A stretch of DNA of 64,000 nt, taken from the NCBI RefSeq assembly GCF_038592905.1, contig NZ_CP151943.1, positions 4,848,501 to 4,912,500 on the forward strand, in the 5' to 3' direction. The position numbers and the translations under genes were made by a program. The DNA comes from Neobacillus sp. FSL H8-0543 (lineage in GTDB: Bacteria; Bacillota; Bacilli; Bacillales; Cytobacillaceae). The notes below the pieces were generated by a model, which saw nothing but the letters and a program-made list of their open reading frames with translations, ran no database searches and was not told the origin of the DNA. Positions 7,751 to 17,303 of this stretch are shown here, piece by piece (position 1 is the stretch's first letter; every line of letters starts with the position of its first letter).

Positions 7751-10165
7751 ATGGGTGAAAAGGTGTTAGAGAGCCAATTTCAAGTTACCGGTATGACCTG
7801 TGCTGCATGTGCACTCCGTATTGAAAAAGGGCTAAAGAAAGTGGAAGGCGTCCAGGACGCGAATGTGAATCTCGCACTTGAAAAAGCGACCGTAAAGTTC
7901 GATACAAGTGTCACAGGACCAGCAGAACTTCATAAAAAGGTTCGAGATTTAGGTTATGATGTCGTGACCAGTAAAACCGAATTCGATGTAACCGGCATGA
8001 CATGTGCAGCCTGCTCCGCAAGAATTGAAAAAGGCCTTAACAAAATGGAAGGAGTTGTGAGCGCCACCGTTAACCTAGCATTAGAAAAAGCAACGGTTGA
8101 ATACAATCCTTCCGTTTTAGCTCCAAAGGATATGGTTCAAAAGATCGAAAAACTCGGCTATGGGGCCATAGAAAAACAAGACAATGAACAGGAAACAATG
8201 GATTATCGCTTAAAGGAAATCGAGAAACAGCAAGGGAAATTTGTTTTTTCTATGATACTTTCCCTACCTCTCCTATGGGCGATGGCTGGCCACTTTAGTT
8301 TTACCAGTTTCTTATATGTACCAGATGCACTAATGAATCCATGGGTGCAATTCTTACTGGCAACTCCTGTTCAGTTTTTTATCGGAAAGCAGTTTTATGT
8401 TGGCGCATATAAAGCACTGCGAAATAAAAGTGCCAATATGGATGTACTAGTGGCACTTGGAACCTCAGCTGCTTATTTTTACAGTGTATATTTGTCATTC
8501 TCGACACTGGGAGGCGGCGATGTGCACCTCGAGGGATTATATTTTGAAACAAGTGCGGTTTTAATTACCTTGATTATCCTAGGAAAGCTATTTGAAGCAA
8601 AGGCGAAAGGTCGTTCATCGGAAGCCATTAAGAAGCTAATGGGTTTACAGGCGAAAACAGCGATGGTCATTCGTGAAGGTTTGGAACAAGAAATACCGTT
8701 AGAAGATGTGGCGACAGGCGATATCGTTCTAGTGAAACCTGGTGAAAAGGTTCCTGTCGACGGAGAAATTTTAGAAGGACGGACGGCACTAGATGAATCA
8801 ATGATTACTGGAGAGAGTGTACCAGTAGATAAAACAGTAGGTGACGCTGTCATTGGTGCGACGATTAATAAAAACGGCTTTATTAAAATTAAAGCGACAA
8901 AAGTTGGCAAAGAAACAGCGTTGGCTCAAATTATAAAGGTAGTAGAGGAAGCACAGGGTTCGAAAGCGCCAATTCAGCGTTTGGCTGACTCAATTTCTGG
9001 AGTATTTGTACCGATTGTAGTCGGCATTGCGGTAGTTACTTTTATCATATGGTTCTTCTGGGTAAGTCCAGGAAACTTTGCTGAAGCATTAGTAAAAATG
9101 ATTGCCGTTCTCGTCATCGCTTGTCCGTGCGCACTCGGGCTTGCAACTCCAACCTCAATTATGGCTGGTTCCGGAAGATCTGCTGAGTTCGGAATATTGT
9201 TTAAAGGCGGAGAGCATTTGGAAATGACTCACCGGATCAACACTATCATTCTCGATAAAACAGGCACAATCACAAAGGGAACTCCAGTTTTAACCGATGT
9301 GATCACCACAATGGAGGAAGCAGAATTTTTAACCCTTGTAGGTTCGGCAGAGAAGCAGTCAGAACATCCGCTTGCAGAGGCAATTGTCGATGGAATTAAG
9401 GAAAAGCAGATAGAGTTAAAAAATCCCTCCGTATTTGAAGCGGTTCCAGGTTATGGAATTCGAGCGGAAGTGGATGGGAAAGAAATACTCGTTGGAACAC
9501 GCCGATTAATGAAAAAATTCGAGGTAGACATTGAACAGGCATTAAGCGAAATGGATTCTCTTGAAAAACAGGGTAAAACAGCGATGCTAGCAGCGGTCGA
9601 TGGGAACTACGCCGGTATGGTGGCTGTGGCCGATACAATTAAGGAAACATCGATGCAGGCAGTGAAACGATTGAAAGAGTTAGGGCTTGAAGTAATTATG
9701 ATAACTGGTGATAACCAGCAGACAGCTCAGGCGATTGCGAAACAAGCCGGAATTGATCATGTTATTGCTGAAGTTTTACCAGAAGGAAAGGCAGAAGAAG
9801 TGAAAAAGCTTCAACAGCAAGGCAAGAAAGTTGCTATGGTTGGGGATGGGATTAATGATGCTCCAGCGCTTGCGATTGCCGATATTGGAATGGCGATTGG
9901 AACCGGTACAGATGTCGCGATGGAAGCAGCAGATATCACTTTGATCAGAGGCGATTTAAACAGCATTGCAGATGCGATTTATATGAGCAAAAAGACCATT
10001 CGTAACATCAAGCAAAACCTGTTCTGGGCATTTGCTTATAATAGTTTAGGCATTCCAGTTGCAGCATTAGGATTTTTAGCACCATGGCTAGCCGGGGCGG
10101 CAATGGCCTTTAGTTCTGTTTCGGTCGTCTTGAATGCCCTTCGTTTACAACGAGTCAAATTGTAG
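7751..10165 (+). CDS. copA: Copper-exporting P1B-type ATPase CopA
   Basis: An 804-aa Cu(I) efflux pump from ATG 7751; a longer frame from 7685 would run through the operator. Two N-terminal metal-binding domains each have GMTCAAC. The membrane CPC copper motif is C458-P-C460 ([12 protein letters not shown]). D502 of DKTGTITKG is the phosphorylated aspartate. SEHPLAEA (HP locus), GDNQQTA and [13 protein letters not shown] complete the ATPase core. The last two membrane helices include the YNSLGIP segment of Cu(I)-type pumps. It works with CopZ and is followed 12 bp later by the His-rich protein. Confidence 0.97.
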   Translation: MGEKVLESQFQVTGMTCAACALRIEKGLKKVEGVQDANVNLALEKATVKFDTSVTGPAELHKKVRDLGYDVVTSKTEFDVTGMTCAACSARIEKGLNKMEGVVSATVNLALEKATVEYNPSVLAPKDMVQKIEKLGYGAIEKQDNEQETMDYRLKEIEKQQGKFVFSMILSLPLLWAMAGHFSFTSFLYVPDALMNPWVQFLLATPVQFFIGKQFYVGAYKALRNKSANMDVLVALGTSAAYFYSVYLSFSTLGGGDVHLEGLYFETSAVLITLIILGKLFEAKAKGRSSEAIKKLMGLQAKTAMVIREGLEQEIPLEDVATGDIVLVKPGEKVPVDGEILEGRTALDESMITGESVPVDKTVGDAVIGATINKNGFIKIKATKVGKETALAQIIKVVEEAQGSKAPIQRLADSISGVFVPIVVGIAVVTFIIWFFWVSPGNFAEALVKMIAVLVIACPCALGLATPTSIMAGSGRSAEFGILFKGGEHLEMTHRINTIILDKTGTITKGTPVLTDVITTMEEAEFLTLVGSAEKQSEHPLAEAIVDGIKEKQIELKNPSVFEAVPGYGIRAEVDGKEILVGTRRLMKKFEVDIEQALSEMDSLEKQGKTAMLAAVDGNYAGMVAVADTIKETSMQAVKRLKELGLEVIMITGDNQQTAQAIAKQAGIDHVIAEVLPEGKAEEVKKLQQQGKKVAMVGDGINDAPALAIADIGMAIGTGTDVAMEAADITLIRGDLNSIADAIYMSKKTIRNIKQNLFWAFAYNSLGIPVAALGFLAPWLAGAAMAFSSVSVVLNALRLQRVKL

Positions 10166-10177
10166 AGGAGTAAAGAC

Positions 10178-11047
10178 ATGAAAAAATGGGCTATTTCAGC
10201 AATCGTTTATTTATTAGTGGTCGTAGGCGGGTATTATGTTTATGCTTCGGTTGCGGATCCAGTAACTCATGACAAACAGAAAGAAACAGAACATATTGAC
10301 ACAACAGCACCTGGTCATAAAGAAGAAGTAACAGGTTCTCATGAAGAAGATGCAGATTCCCATGAAGATGAGGGAGCGCATGACGAAAGTGGCGGGGACC
10401 ATAGTGGAGAGAGTGAGGTCCATGCGAGTATTCAAACAGAAAATGGTGAATTAGTCATTGCCTTGAATGACTTGCAAGGAAACCCCGTATCCGATCTAGA
10501 GGTTAATCACGAAAAACTTTTACATTTGATTGTCGTTAGCTCAGACCTGAAAGAATATCAGCATTTGCATCCTGAAACAAACGAACCAGGTGTATTTAAC
10601 GTGATTCATTCATTAAAAAATGGAGAATACAAAGCATTTATTGATATCAAACCAACAGGGAAAAAGTATGTACTGGAACCAATTTCATTTTTAGTTGGGG
10701 AGCAGCATGATGACCATAGTGATAACGCGCTGCAAGTAGACGAGGAATTAGTGAGAAAAGTGCAGGGACATAAAGCGACATTGGAGCCTAGTTCCTTCCG
10801 TACAAATGAGGAAATCGAACTCTCTTTTGATTTAGCGGGAGAAACTCCTGAACAATATCTCGGAGCATTAGGGCATGTCGTCATTTTGGATGAAAAAGGA
10901 GAAAAGTACATTCACGTTCATCCGCTTGCAGGAAATGACCCTGTTTTTGCAACCCAATTCTCCGAAGCTGGAATTTACAAGATATGGGCAGAGTTTAAAT
11001 TTAGCGGTAAAGTATATGTATTTCCTTATGTGATTGAAATCAAATAG
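10178..11047 (+). CDS. Membrane-anchored His-rich extracytoplasmic protein, copper-operon associated
   Basis: A 289-aa protein that I do not recognise by name. Residues 4-24 form one membrane helix or uncleaved signal anchor. Residues 40-80 are very rich in His, Glu and Asp (GSHEED, DSHEDEGAH, GGDHSGES), which suggests metal binding outside the cell. Two beta-rich segments follow, with LHLIVVSSDLKEYQHLHPE and the matching YIHVHPL; these paired HLHP/HVHP strands look like a repeated immunoglobulin-like fold. It starts 12 bp after copA, so it probably helps in copper (or silver) handling at the outer membrane face. The context is strong; the function is inferred. Confidence 0.75.
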   Translation: MKKWAISAIVYLLVVVGGYYVYASVADPVTHDKQKETEHIDTTAPGHKEEVTGSHEEDADSHEDEGAHDESGGDHSGESEVHASIQTENGELVIALNDLQGNPVSDLEVNHEKLLHLIVVSSDLKEYQHLHPETNEPGVFNVIHSLKNGEYKAFIDIKPTGKKYVLEPISFLVGEQHDDHSDNALQVDEELVRKVQGHKATLEPSSFRTNEEIELSFDLAGETPEQYLGALGHVVILDEKGEKYIHVHPLAGNDPVFATQFSEAGIYKIWAEFKFSGKVYVFPYVIEIK

Positions 11048-11055
11048 TCTTTTTA

Positions 11056-11094
11056 AATAGGTTCCTGTAGCGTTTACAGGAATTCTATTTTTTT
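11056..11094 (+). terminator. Terminator of the copper operon
   Basis: Stem AATAG + TTCCTGTA pairs with TACAGGAA + CTATT (11056-11089), followed by a run of T. It lies nine bases after the stop of the His-rich gene. Confidence 0.8.
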
Positions 11095-11121
11095 AGCGGT
11101 GTTGAGTTTTCAAAATGAAAA

Positions 11122-11223
11122 GAGCGCTCATTCCCAATCTCCGTTTCTTTTACGTATGGGTGACTGAGCACTCTCCTCATATCCCCAAACATAGTTCTTT
11201 TCACGATTTGGGTAAATGAGCGC
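11122..11223. repeat. Intergenic element bounded by inverted repeats
   Basis: GAGCGCTCATTCCCAATC (11122-11139) faces GATTTGGGTAAATGAGCGC (11205-11223) as an imperfect inverted repeat, with a C/T-rich interior containing TGAGCACTCTCCTCAT. No coding frame is evident. It could be a small non-autonomous repeat or a folded RNA; only one copy was noticed in the window. Confidence 0.4.
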
Positions 11224-11314
11224 GATGCTCAATTAAGTTTAAGGTAACTTTTATTAAATAGATGTCGATTTTCAACGAATCTTATCTGTAATAGTCTTAT
11301 TGTATTTAATGACA

Positions 11315-11333
11315 TATCCCCCCTGGGGGGATA
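11315..11333 (+). promoter_or_regulatory. Operator for the second CsoR-family regulator
   Basis: A perfect palindrome, TATCCCCCC-T-GGGGGGATA, lies 24 bp before the regulator gene. GC-tract palindromes flanked by AT are typical of CsoR/RcnR/FrmR-family sites. The arms differ from the two copper operators (ATACC/GGTAT), so cross-regulation with csoR is unlikely. Confidence 0.65.
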
Positions 11334-11357
11334 ATATGGTTATAAGGAGGAATATAA

Positions 11358-11657
11358 ATGCCTGAACATGAACATAACCATAAACACAGTCATGAACATA
11401 AACACAGAAAAAGTGTAATCAATCGTCTTGCCAGAATTGAAGGACATGTAAGAGGCGTTAAACAAATGGCCATGGATGAACGAGATTGTTCCGATATTCT
11501 TCTACAGATTGCTGCGGTCAGAAAGGCACTCGATAACACAGCCAAATTAATTTTAGAGGATCACTTAGAAACCTGCTTAGTCGATGCCGTCCATCAAGGA
11601 AATGAGCAAAAAGTTCTGGAGGACATAAAGAAATCTCTGAATAATTTTATTCGTTAA
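11358..11657 (+). CDS. CsoR-family metal- or stress-sensing repressor with His-rich N-terminus
   Basis: A 99-aa paralogue of CsoR. The CsoR ligand triad is present: C44 (ERDCSD), H69 and C73 (DHLETC). The first 17 residues alternate His with Glu, Asn or Lys (seven His), an arm that could chelate Ni, Co, Cu or Zn. AGGAGG at 11345-11350 precedes the ATG. It is two bases from the following MATE-gene region, so the two form one unit under the GC palindrome. Copper is the simplest inducer from the triad, but the different operator and the MATE partner argue for caution. Confidence 0.85.
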   Translation: MPEHEHNHKHSHEHKHRKSVINRLARIEGHVRGVKQMAMDERDCSDILLQIAAVRKALDNTAKLILEDHLETCLVDAVHQGNEQKVLEDIKKSLNNFIR

Positions 11658-11671
11658 GGGTGGCGGAGTAT

Positions 11672-13045
11672 ATGAAGGAGATGAAAGAACAGCAAGAACA
11701 AACGACTAAACAAAAGATAGCAGTCATCCTCGCTTTAGCCGTACCAGCAATGATTGAAAATATTCTACAAACGATTGTAGGTTTTGTTGATACTCTTTTT
11801 GTTTCACAATTAGGCCTAAATGAAGTAACAGCAGTAGGGATTGCAAATACAGTGCTCGCTGTTTACATTGCTATTTTCATGGCTCTAGGGGTAGGGACGT
11901 CATCTCTCATTGCTAGAAGTATTGGGGCCGGCGATATGGATAAGGCGAAGAGCATTGCCAGGCAATCTACTATTCTATCAGGAATATTTGGGCTTCTGTT
12001 TGGATTAATTTCTCTATTTTTCAGTGAACAATTAATGCAGTTAATGGGGGCAGAAGCAAAAGTTTTAGAGGATGGTGCCGCTTATTTTAGGATTGTTGCG
12101 ATTCCTTCCATTTTTATTTCCCTTATGTTTACGTTAGGTAGTATTTTACGTGCCGCAGGTGATACAAAAACTCCGATGAAAGTCAGCTTTTGGATTAATA
12201 TTCTCCATATTGGTTTAGATTACATACTAATTTTCGGCTCCTTCGGGTTTTCAGGATTCGGAGTAGAAGGTGCAGCATGGGCAACTGTCATTGTGAGAGT
12301 AATTGGAACCGTGGCACTCTTTTATTATATTAAAAAATCAAAAGTATCCTTTTCGTTGATTCCAAAGATTTCAAAGCAGGAGTCATCCACGCTCATCAAA
12401 CTCTCCACTCCAGCTGCGGTGGAACGATTAATCATGAGATTAGGACAGGTGCTCTATTTCGGATTAATAGTCAAAATTGGTGCGGATACGTTCGCGGCAC
12501 ATACGATTGCAGGAAATATTGAAACGTTCTCATATATGCCGGGATATGGATTAGCAATTGCAGCGACAACATTAGTGGGGCAAAGTATAGGGGCAAAACG
12601 CTTCAAGGATGCTTACGCATATGGAATGCTAACAACAGGAATCGCCGTTGCATTCATGAGTGTTATTGGAATTCTATTATTTTTCTTATCACCTTGGTTT
12701 GCCAGTTGGTTTACTACCGATAGGGATGCAGTCGATATGGTAGTTACGGCTTTAAGAATCGATGCTTTTGCACAGCCCGGCTTAGCTATTAGTTTAGTGC
12801 TCACCGGAGCACTTCAAGGTGCAGGAGATACAAAAAGCCCCATGTATAGTACCGCCATTGGGATGTGGGTGATTCGAGTATTAGGGGTCTATATCCTCGG
12901 CATTCATTTCGGCATGGGGATTGCGGGTATTTGGCTGTCGATTGCACTAGATTTATATGTAAGAGCAATCTTCTTGTATTATAAATTTAGAAATTTTGCG
13001 AAAAGTAAGGATAACATAGCTAGAGAAAATACTGTTTCTAATTAA
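11672..13045 (+). CDS. MATE family multidrug/cation efflux transporter
   Basis: A 12-helix membrane exporter of about 457 aa, driven by H+ or Na+. The two six-helix halves show internal repeats (AVPAMIENILQTIVGFVDTLFVS; GAGDTKSPM in the second half matching AAGDTKTPM in the first). Signature parts include GVGTSSLIARSIGAGD. ATG 11672 gives reasonable spacing to AAGGGTGG (11656-11663); GTG 11660 is possible but too close to a site. It is cotranscribed with the CsoR-family repressor, so its substrate may be what that repressor senses. A MATE next to a CsoR-family gene is not a standard pair. Confidence 0.9.
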   Translation: MKEMKEQQEQTTKQKIAVILALAVPAMIENILQTIVGFVDTLFVSQLGLNEVTAVGIANTVLAVYIAIFMALGVGTSSLIARSIGAGDMDKAKSIARQSTILSGIFGLLFGLISLFFSEQLMQLMGAEAKVLEDGAAYFRIVAIPSIFISLMFTLGSILRAAGDTKTPMKVSFWINILHIGLDYILIFGSFGFSGFGVEGAAWATVIVRVIGTVALFYYIKKSKVSFSLIPKISKQESSTLIKLSTPAAVERLIMRLGQVLYFGLIVKIGADTFAAHTIAGNIETFSYMPGYGLAIAATTLVGQSIGAKRFKDAYAYGMLTTGIAVAFMSVIGILLFFLSPWFASWFTTDRDAVDMVVTALRIDAFAQPGLAISLVLTGALQGAGDTKSPMYSTAIGMWVIRVLGVYILGIHFGMGIAGIWLSIALDLYVRAIFLYYKFRNFAKSKDNIARENTVSN

Positions 13046-13085
13046 AAATTCCAAACTCCATTATGTCGGAGTTTGGAATTTTTTT
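13044..13085 (+). terminator. Terminator after MATE gene
   Basis: A near-perfect stem, AAATTCCAAACTCC against GGAGTTTGGAATTT, has an 8-base loop and a T tract that begins inside the second arm. It starts at the MATE stop codon. Confidence 0.92.
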
Positions 13086-13100
13086 GCTGAAACCATTCAG

Positions 13101-13130
13101 TGGTAGCTTGAGGGGAATCGAACCCACTTG
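13101..13130 (-). other. tRNA 3'-end-like relic
   Basis: Read on the minus strand, this stretch has a T-arm core GGGTTCGATTCCC followed twelve bases later by CCA. No anticodon or D arm can be folded upstream, the T stem has mismatches and the acceptor length is one base short. It is therefore not a working tRNA; it could be a remnant or an old attachment site. The 13046-13587 spacer otherwise holds a cre box and a leader hairpin (listed separately). Confidence 0.3.
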
Positions 13131-13245
13131 CCGGACCAGGACGTTGCGAGATTTATTGAATAAGAAAAATATAGTATTCTTTAATTAATAAGCTGTTTAG
13201 TAAAAATCAATTATCTAATTTTTCAGAAATATAGGAACGCAATAT

Positions 13246-13259
13246 TGAAAGCGTTATCA
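13246..13259 (+). promoter_or_regulatory. CcpA-binding cre box
   Basis: TGAAAGCGTTATCA matches the cre consensus TGWAARCGYTWNCW at every position. It lies about 340 bp before the GH20 hexosaminidase gene and upstream of a leader terminator. Carbon catabolite repression of that gene is the natural reading. Confidence 0.7.
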
Positions 13260-13316
13260 ATCAATGGTAAACTTTATATGGTGATACATAATTAACACAT
13301 GTTACTGATTCGATCA

Positions 13317-13379
13317 GGCAGAGTGGCTCAATTAAAAGAATATTAATTCTTTTAATTCGATACCACTCTGCCTTTTTTG
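13317..13379 (+). terminator. Leader terminator upstream of the hexosaminidase gene
   Basis: Outer arms GGCAGAGTGG (13317-13326) and CCACTCTGCC (13363-13372) are perfect. An inner stem AATTAAAAGAA/TTCTTTTAATT extends the hairpin, and six T follow. No gene precedes it after the MATE terminator. It therefore ends a short RNA that starts near the cre box: either an attenuator for the downstream gene or a small RNA of its own. Confidence 0.7.
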
Positions 13380-13587
13380 AGTAATGTAATTGAAGAATAA
13401 TCTACCTTGATTAATAGAATCTAGGTGAAACGGGTTTTAAAAACTACTTAAGAACAATCATAATCAGCACAGTAAATTTACTATCCTTACTAGAGAGGGG
13501 GGAGGTCAAGGAGAAAGTTCTTTTTCTATAGACTTCAAATTCAATATTCGCAGAGCAAATGGTACTCTAAAATATTAACGAGGTGGG

Positions 13588-16500
13588 ATGGAATTGAGTT
13601 TGGATATGAAAAAATATTATTTCAGTTTACTATGTATCATATGTATATTAGTGGCTTATTTACTGCCTGCGGCTAATGCATCAGCAGAGGTACAAAACCC
13701 TAATTTAGCACTAGACAAGCCTGTTCAAGTTTCTGGATTGGAAGTGAATGACGGGAGATTAGCAGCTGATTTTGCCGTAGATGGAATTCGCTCTGGAAAA
13801 TCAAAGAATGGAAAATCGGATGCGCGATGGTCTTCGAATAAAAGGAGCACATCAAATCCAAATGCAGCACAATGGATTTATGTGGATTTAGGAACAGAAC
13901 AAACTATTAGCCAAATAAAAGTTTTGTGGGAAAAAGCCTATTCCCCAGACTATGAGGTTCAAGTTAGTAATACAACAAATGAGGGAGATTGGAAAACAAT
14001 AGGTCATTACACCGATGCCTCAGAAGCAAACTTAGAAAAAATAATTTATTTACGTCAATCCGAAACTGCAAGATATGTACGAGTAAAGGCTAACAAATCG
14101 CGAAACACTCCAGCTCCAGGTGTCACTCAATTACTGCAGGTTTCGATCTGGGAACTGGAAGTTTTTGAACATATTCAGTTTAACAATGCACAAGACGTTG
14201 TTAATTACTTGAGTGAAGTGAAGCCTAAACTATCTAGCGATGGTAAAAAAATTGTTTTACCAGACTCCCCAGACCCACGATATGAAGTTTCTTTATTTGG
14301 TTCGGATAATAAGCAGATTGTTGATATGAATCTAAATTACTATCAACCAATTAGTGATATGAGTGTAAATATTTTATACAAAATAACGAATAATGGTGAC
14401 AGTAAAGATTTTGCTACCTCTACCAAAGATATTTTGATTACTATGGAAGGTAAATATCAACATGAAGAAGGTGATAATCCTGTTCCGAACGTCATACCCG
14501 GTCTGCGGGAATGGAAGGGGTATACAGGTGATTTTGAACTTACAAAAAAAGCAAAGGTAGTGGTAGATGAGTCTTCTCCAAATTCATTAATGGAAACAGC
14601 ACGTAGTATTCAAGACTATTTTAAGAATATGTTAGGAATAGATATTACTGTTAATAAAGGTACGAAGCCAAGTATTGGAGATATTTTTCTTACAATAGAC
14701 AATGCGAAAGAAAATTTAGGTAAGGAAGGGTATACTCTTGATATCACTGATAAAATTATTGTTAGTGCTCCTAAAACAAAAGGTATCCTTTATGGTGGGA
14801 TATCACTTACGCAAATCTTATACCAATCAAACTCTAAAAATACCATTCCTAAAGGAATAGCAAGAGACTATCCTAAATATGAAGTGCGCTCAGGAATGTT
14901 GGATGTTGGTAGGATGTATATTCCATTAAACTATGTACAGGAAATGACAGAATATATGGCCTGGTTTAAGTTAAATGAAATTCAAATGCATATTAACGAT
15001 TATTGGGGATCAGCCAATTATCAAGCTTTTCGGGTAGAAAGTAAAAAGTATCCAGAAATTAATGCGAGGGATGGGTATTATACACAGGAAGAATATATTG
15101 CTTTTCAAAATAATATGAAAAAAATTGGAGTAGATGTGGTTACAGAAATTGATACACCGTATCATGCGGAAAGCTTTAGGGCTGTTAATCAGGATATGAT
15201 GCTCTCTAAAGGGGCATTAGATATTACCACACCGGAAAAGCAAAAATTGGTTTATCCATTTATTGAATCACTTTTTGATGAGTTTCTTGGGGAAAGTCCA
15301 AATGATAGTAATCGGATCGTTCAAACTGGTAAATTCCACATGGGAACAGATGAGTATGATAAAAAATATTCCGAGCAAATGAGAGCCTATACAAACCATT
15401 TTATTAATTACATTAATGATAAAGGCTACGAAACGAGAATTTGGGGATCCATTGGGAAAAATGGATTTAATGGAAGTACACCAGTAAGCAATCAGGCAAC
15501 GATGAATATTTGGGCTCCCTATTGGTCCGATGTACAGGAGATGTACGATTTAGGATATGACATTGTTAATACGGTCGGTGGAGATTTATATATTGTTCCG
15601 ATAGGGAATGCTGGATATCCGGATTATTTCGACCTAAAAGGTAAATATGAAACATGGGAAGTAAATGACTTTTGGGGCAATAACCGACAGGGAGGAAAAG
15701 GTGGAGCAACCATGCCATATGCCCATCCGCAAACTAAAGGTGCAGAATTTGCGGTATGGAATGATATGACTTCCTTTTTGGGTGGTTTATCAAGTTATGA
15801 TATTTTTGATCGAATGAAGGATGCGGTTGTATTAATGTCCGAAAAAACGTGGTACGGAGAAAAAACAGCAGGGCAGTCCTCAGAGCAGTTTATGGACCGG
15901 GTGAATTCTGTTAAAAATAAGATCCCAACATCTAATCCTTCTAGATTTATTGAGTCCAAAACAGATGTAGTCCTTAAATATGACTTTGAATCTATGAATA
16001 ATAACCAAGTAAAAGACTTGTCAGGTAATGAATATGATGCAAAAATCAAAAGTCGTCCAAACCTTGTGGATGGTTATGATGGTCAATCCTTACAGTTGGA
16101 TGGGAATAATTACATTGAACTTCCTTTGTCAGGGATAGGATATCCCTATACGGTTTCGTTTGATATTAAATTAGATGAAGGATCTCTAGACGAAGCCACA
16201 CTGTTTTCTGGATCAGATGGGGATTTTTATTTGAACTTAAACCAAACAGGTAAGTTGGGATATCAAAGAAAAGAGGAAACAGCGGAAGGAAGTCTCTATA
16301 AATTTGAAAACTATACATTTAGCCACAATTACGCACTCAAAGAAAACGAATGGCAGAATGTAGTTTTGGTTGGGGATAAAAAGAAAACAACCCTATTTAT
16401 TAATGGAAAAGAGGTATCGACTTCTGAACAAACGAATAAGTTGGGATTACGGACCAATGACTCCTCGACATTTGTTCTGCCTTTGGAAAAAATCGGGCAA

Positions 16501-17247
16501 GGAATCAAAGGGAAAATCGACAACATTACTTTAATGAATAAGAGCCTAACGAGCAATGACATTAATGATATTTTATCTTACGATCCTGGGCAAAGAAATT
16601 TTGCATACCAACAAAAGGTAACCGCCTCTTCGGAATACGACCAATCTCAAGGTGCAGCAAATATAACGGATGGATTATTAACTACTAGATGGGGTTCCCA
16701 ATACAAAAATATTTCCGCTCCTGAGATAGATAATCAATGGATTATGGTAGAGCTGGAGAATTCTCGCAATTTAGATACAGTGAAGCTTTATTGGGAACGA
16801 GCAAGGGCGGAAAAATATAAATTGCTCGCTTCAAAAGATGGAAATACCTTCGAGGAAGTTTATTCTTATCCGGAAAGTCCAGGTTCTGAAACTACCAGTG
16901 ATGCAGATACGATCCATTTAAACGATGTTCATGCAAAATATTTAAAGATCGTCATGTCGGAAAGAAAACCAGTAAATGGTAACCTTTACGGATATAGTTT
17001 ATATGAGCTTGAAGCATATGGGAAAACAGAAATTTCTAAAGCGGAGAAATTATTGGAAGAGGCAGAAGAGCTGCTTAAGATAACAATAACTGGTGCAAAA
17101 GCAAATAAAGAAAGAATCGAACTGCTTGCTGCCATGGACGCACTGGGGTCATATGTAAGCAGCGGACAAGAAATTGATGGATTTAGCTACCATGTTTTAG
17201 TTAGAAGTCTTGAAACAAGAATGGATAGATATAAGAATAAGCTTTAG
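13588..17247 (+). CDS. Secreted GH20 beta-N-acetylhexosaminidase with carbohydrate-binding modules
   Basis: A 1219-aa multidomain exoenzyme. A signal peptide (about residues 7-32, ending ANASAEV) leads to an F5/8C (CBM32-like) module (about 40-195), a GH20b domain (about 305-430) and the GH20 catalytic barrel (about 435-760). A LamG-like module (about 790-985), a second F5/8C module (about 1000-1150) and a helical tail follow. The catalytic Asp-Glu pair is D588-E589 in HMGTDEY. It should release terminal GlcNAc/GalNAc or lacto-N-biose-type units from glycans or chitin fragments. There is no LPXTG or S-layer anchor. The start is ATG 13588 or TTG 13594; the TTG is better spaced from GAGGTGG. 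It stands alone, with a cre box upstream. Confidence 0.9.
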   Translation: MELSLDMKKYYFSLLCIICILVAYLLPAANASAEVQNPNLALDKPVQVSGLEVNDGRLAADFAVDGIRSGKSKNGKSDARWSSNKRSTSNPNAAQWIYVDLGTEQTISQIKVLWEKAYSPDYEVQVSNTTNEGDWKTIGHYTDASEANLEKIIYLRQSETARYVRVKANKSRNTPAPGVTQLLQVSIWELEVFEHIQFNNAQDVVNYLSEVKPKLSSDGKKIVLPDSPDPRYEVSLFGSDNKQIVDMNLNYYQPISDMSVNILYKITNNGDSKDFATSTKDILITMEGKYQHEEGDNPVPNVIPGLREWKGYTGDFELTKKAKVVVDESSPNSLMETARSIQDYFKNMLGIDITVNKGTKPSIGDIFLTIDNAKENLGKEGYTLDITDKIIVSAPKTKGILYGGISLTQILYQSNSKNTIPKGIARDYPKYEVRSGMLDVGRMYIPLNYVQEMTEYMAWFKLNEIQMHINDYWGSANYQAFRVESKKYPEINARDGYYTQEEYIAFQNNMKKIGVDVVTEIDTPYHAESFRAVNQDMMLSKGALDITTPEKQKLVYPFIESLFDEFLGESPNDSNRIVQTGKFHMGTDEYDKKYSEQMRAYTNHFINYINDKGYETRIWGSIGKNGFNGSTPVSNQATMNIWAPYWSDVQEMYDLGYDIVNTVGGDLYIVPIGNAGYPDYFDLKGKYETWEVNDFWGNNRQGGKGGATMPYAHPQTKGAEFAVWNDMTSFLGGLSSYDIFDRMKDAVVLMSEKTWYGEKTAGQSSEQFMDRVNSVKNKIPTSNPSRFIESKTDVVLKYDFESMNNNQVKDLSGNEYDAKIKSRPNLVDGYDGQSLQLDGNNYIELPLSGIGYPYTVSFDIKLDEGSLDEATLFSGSDGDFYLNLNQTGKLGYQRKEETAEGSLYKFENYTFSHNYALKENEWQNVVLVGDKKKTTLFINGKEVSTSEQTNKLGLRTNDSSTFVLPLEKIGQGIKGKIDNITLMNKSLTSNDINDILSYDPGQRNFAYQQKVTASSEYDQSQGAANITDGLLTTRWGSQYKNISAPEIDNQWIMVELENSRNLDTVKLYWERARAEKYKLLASKDGNTFEEVYSYPESPGSETTSDADTIHLNDVHAKYLKIVMSERKPVNGNLYGYSLYELEAYGKTEISKAEKLLEEAEELLKITITGAKANKERIELLAAMDALGSYVSSGQEIDGFSYHVLVRSLETRMDRYKNKL

Positions 17248-17253
17248 AGATTA

Positions 17254-17303
17254 GAGTCAGTCCCCCAATATACTAATGCTTTAATCACTGAGGTACTGAA
17301 CTC
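17254..17303 (+). repeat. Palindromic intergenic repeat, copy 1
   Basis: An imperfect 50-bp inverted repeat beginning GAGTCAGTCCCCC and ending ACTGAACTC, with TAATGCTTT inside. It starts seven bases after the hexosaminidase stop codon. Two relatives in opposite orientation occur at 21322-21373 and 39890-39941. The remainder of the spacer to 17564 holds a terminator and nothing else convincing. Confidence 0.7.

Noticed and set aside
8479..8910. 143-aa open frame on the minus strand inside copA
   Set aside because: It is an antisense shadow of a strongly conserved pump gene with no ribosome site.
13101..13150. Possible functional tRNA on the minus strand
   Set aside because: Only the T-arm core and a CCA are present; no anticodon arm folds and the acceptor length is wrong. 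Kept only as a relic.
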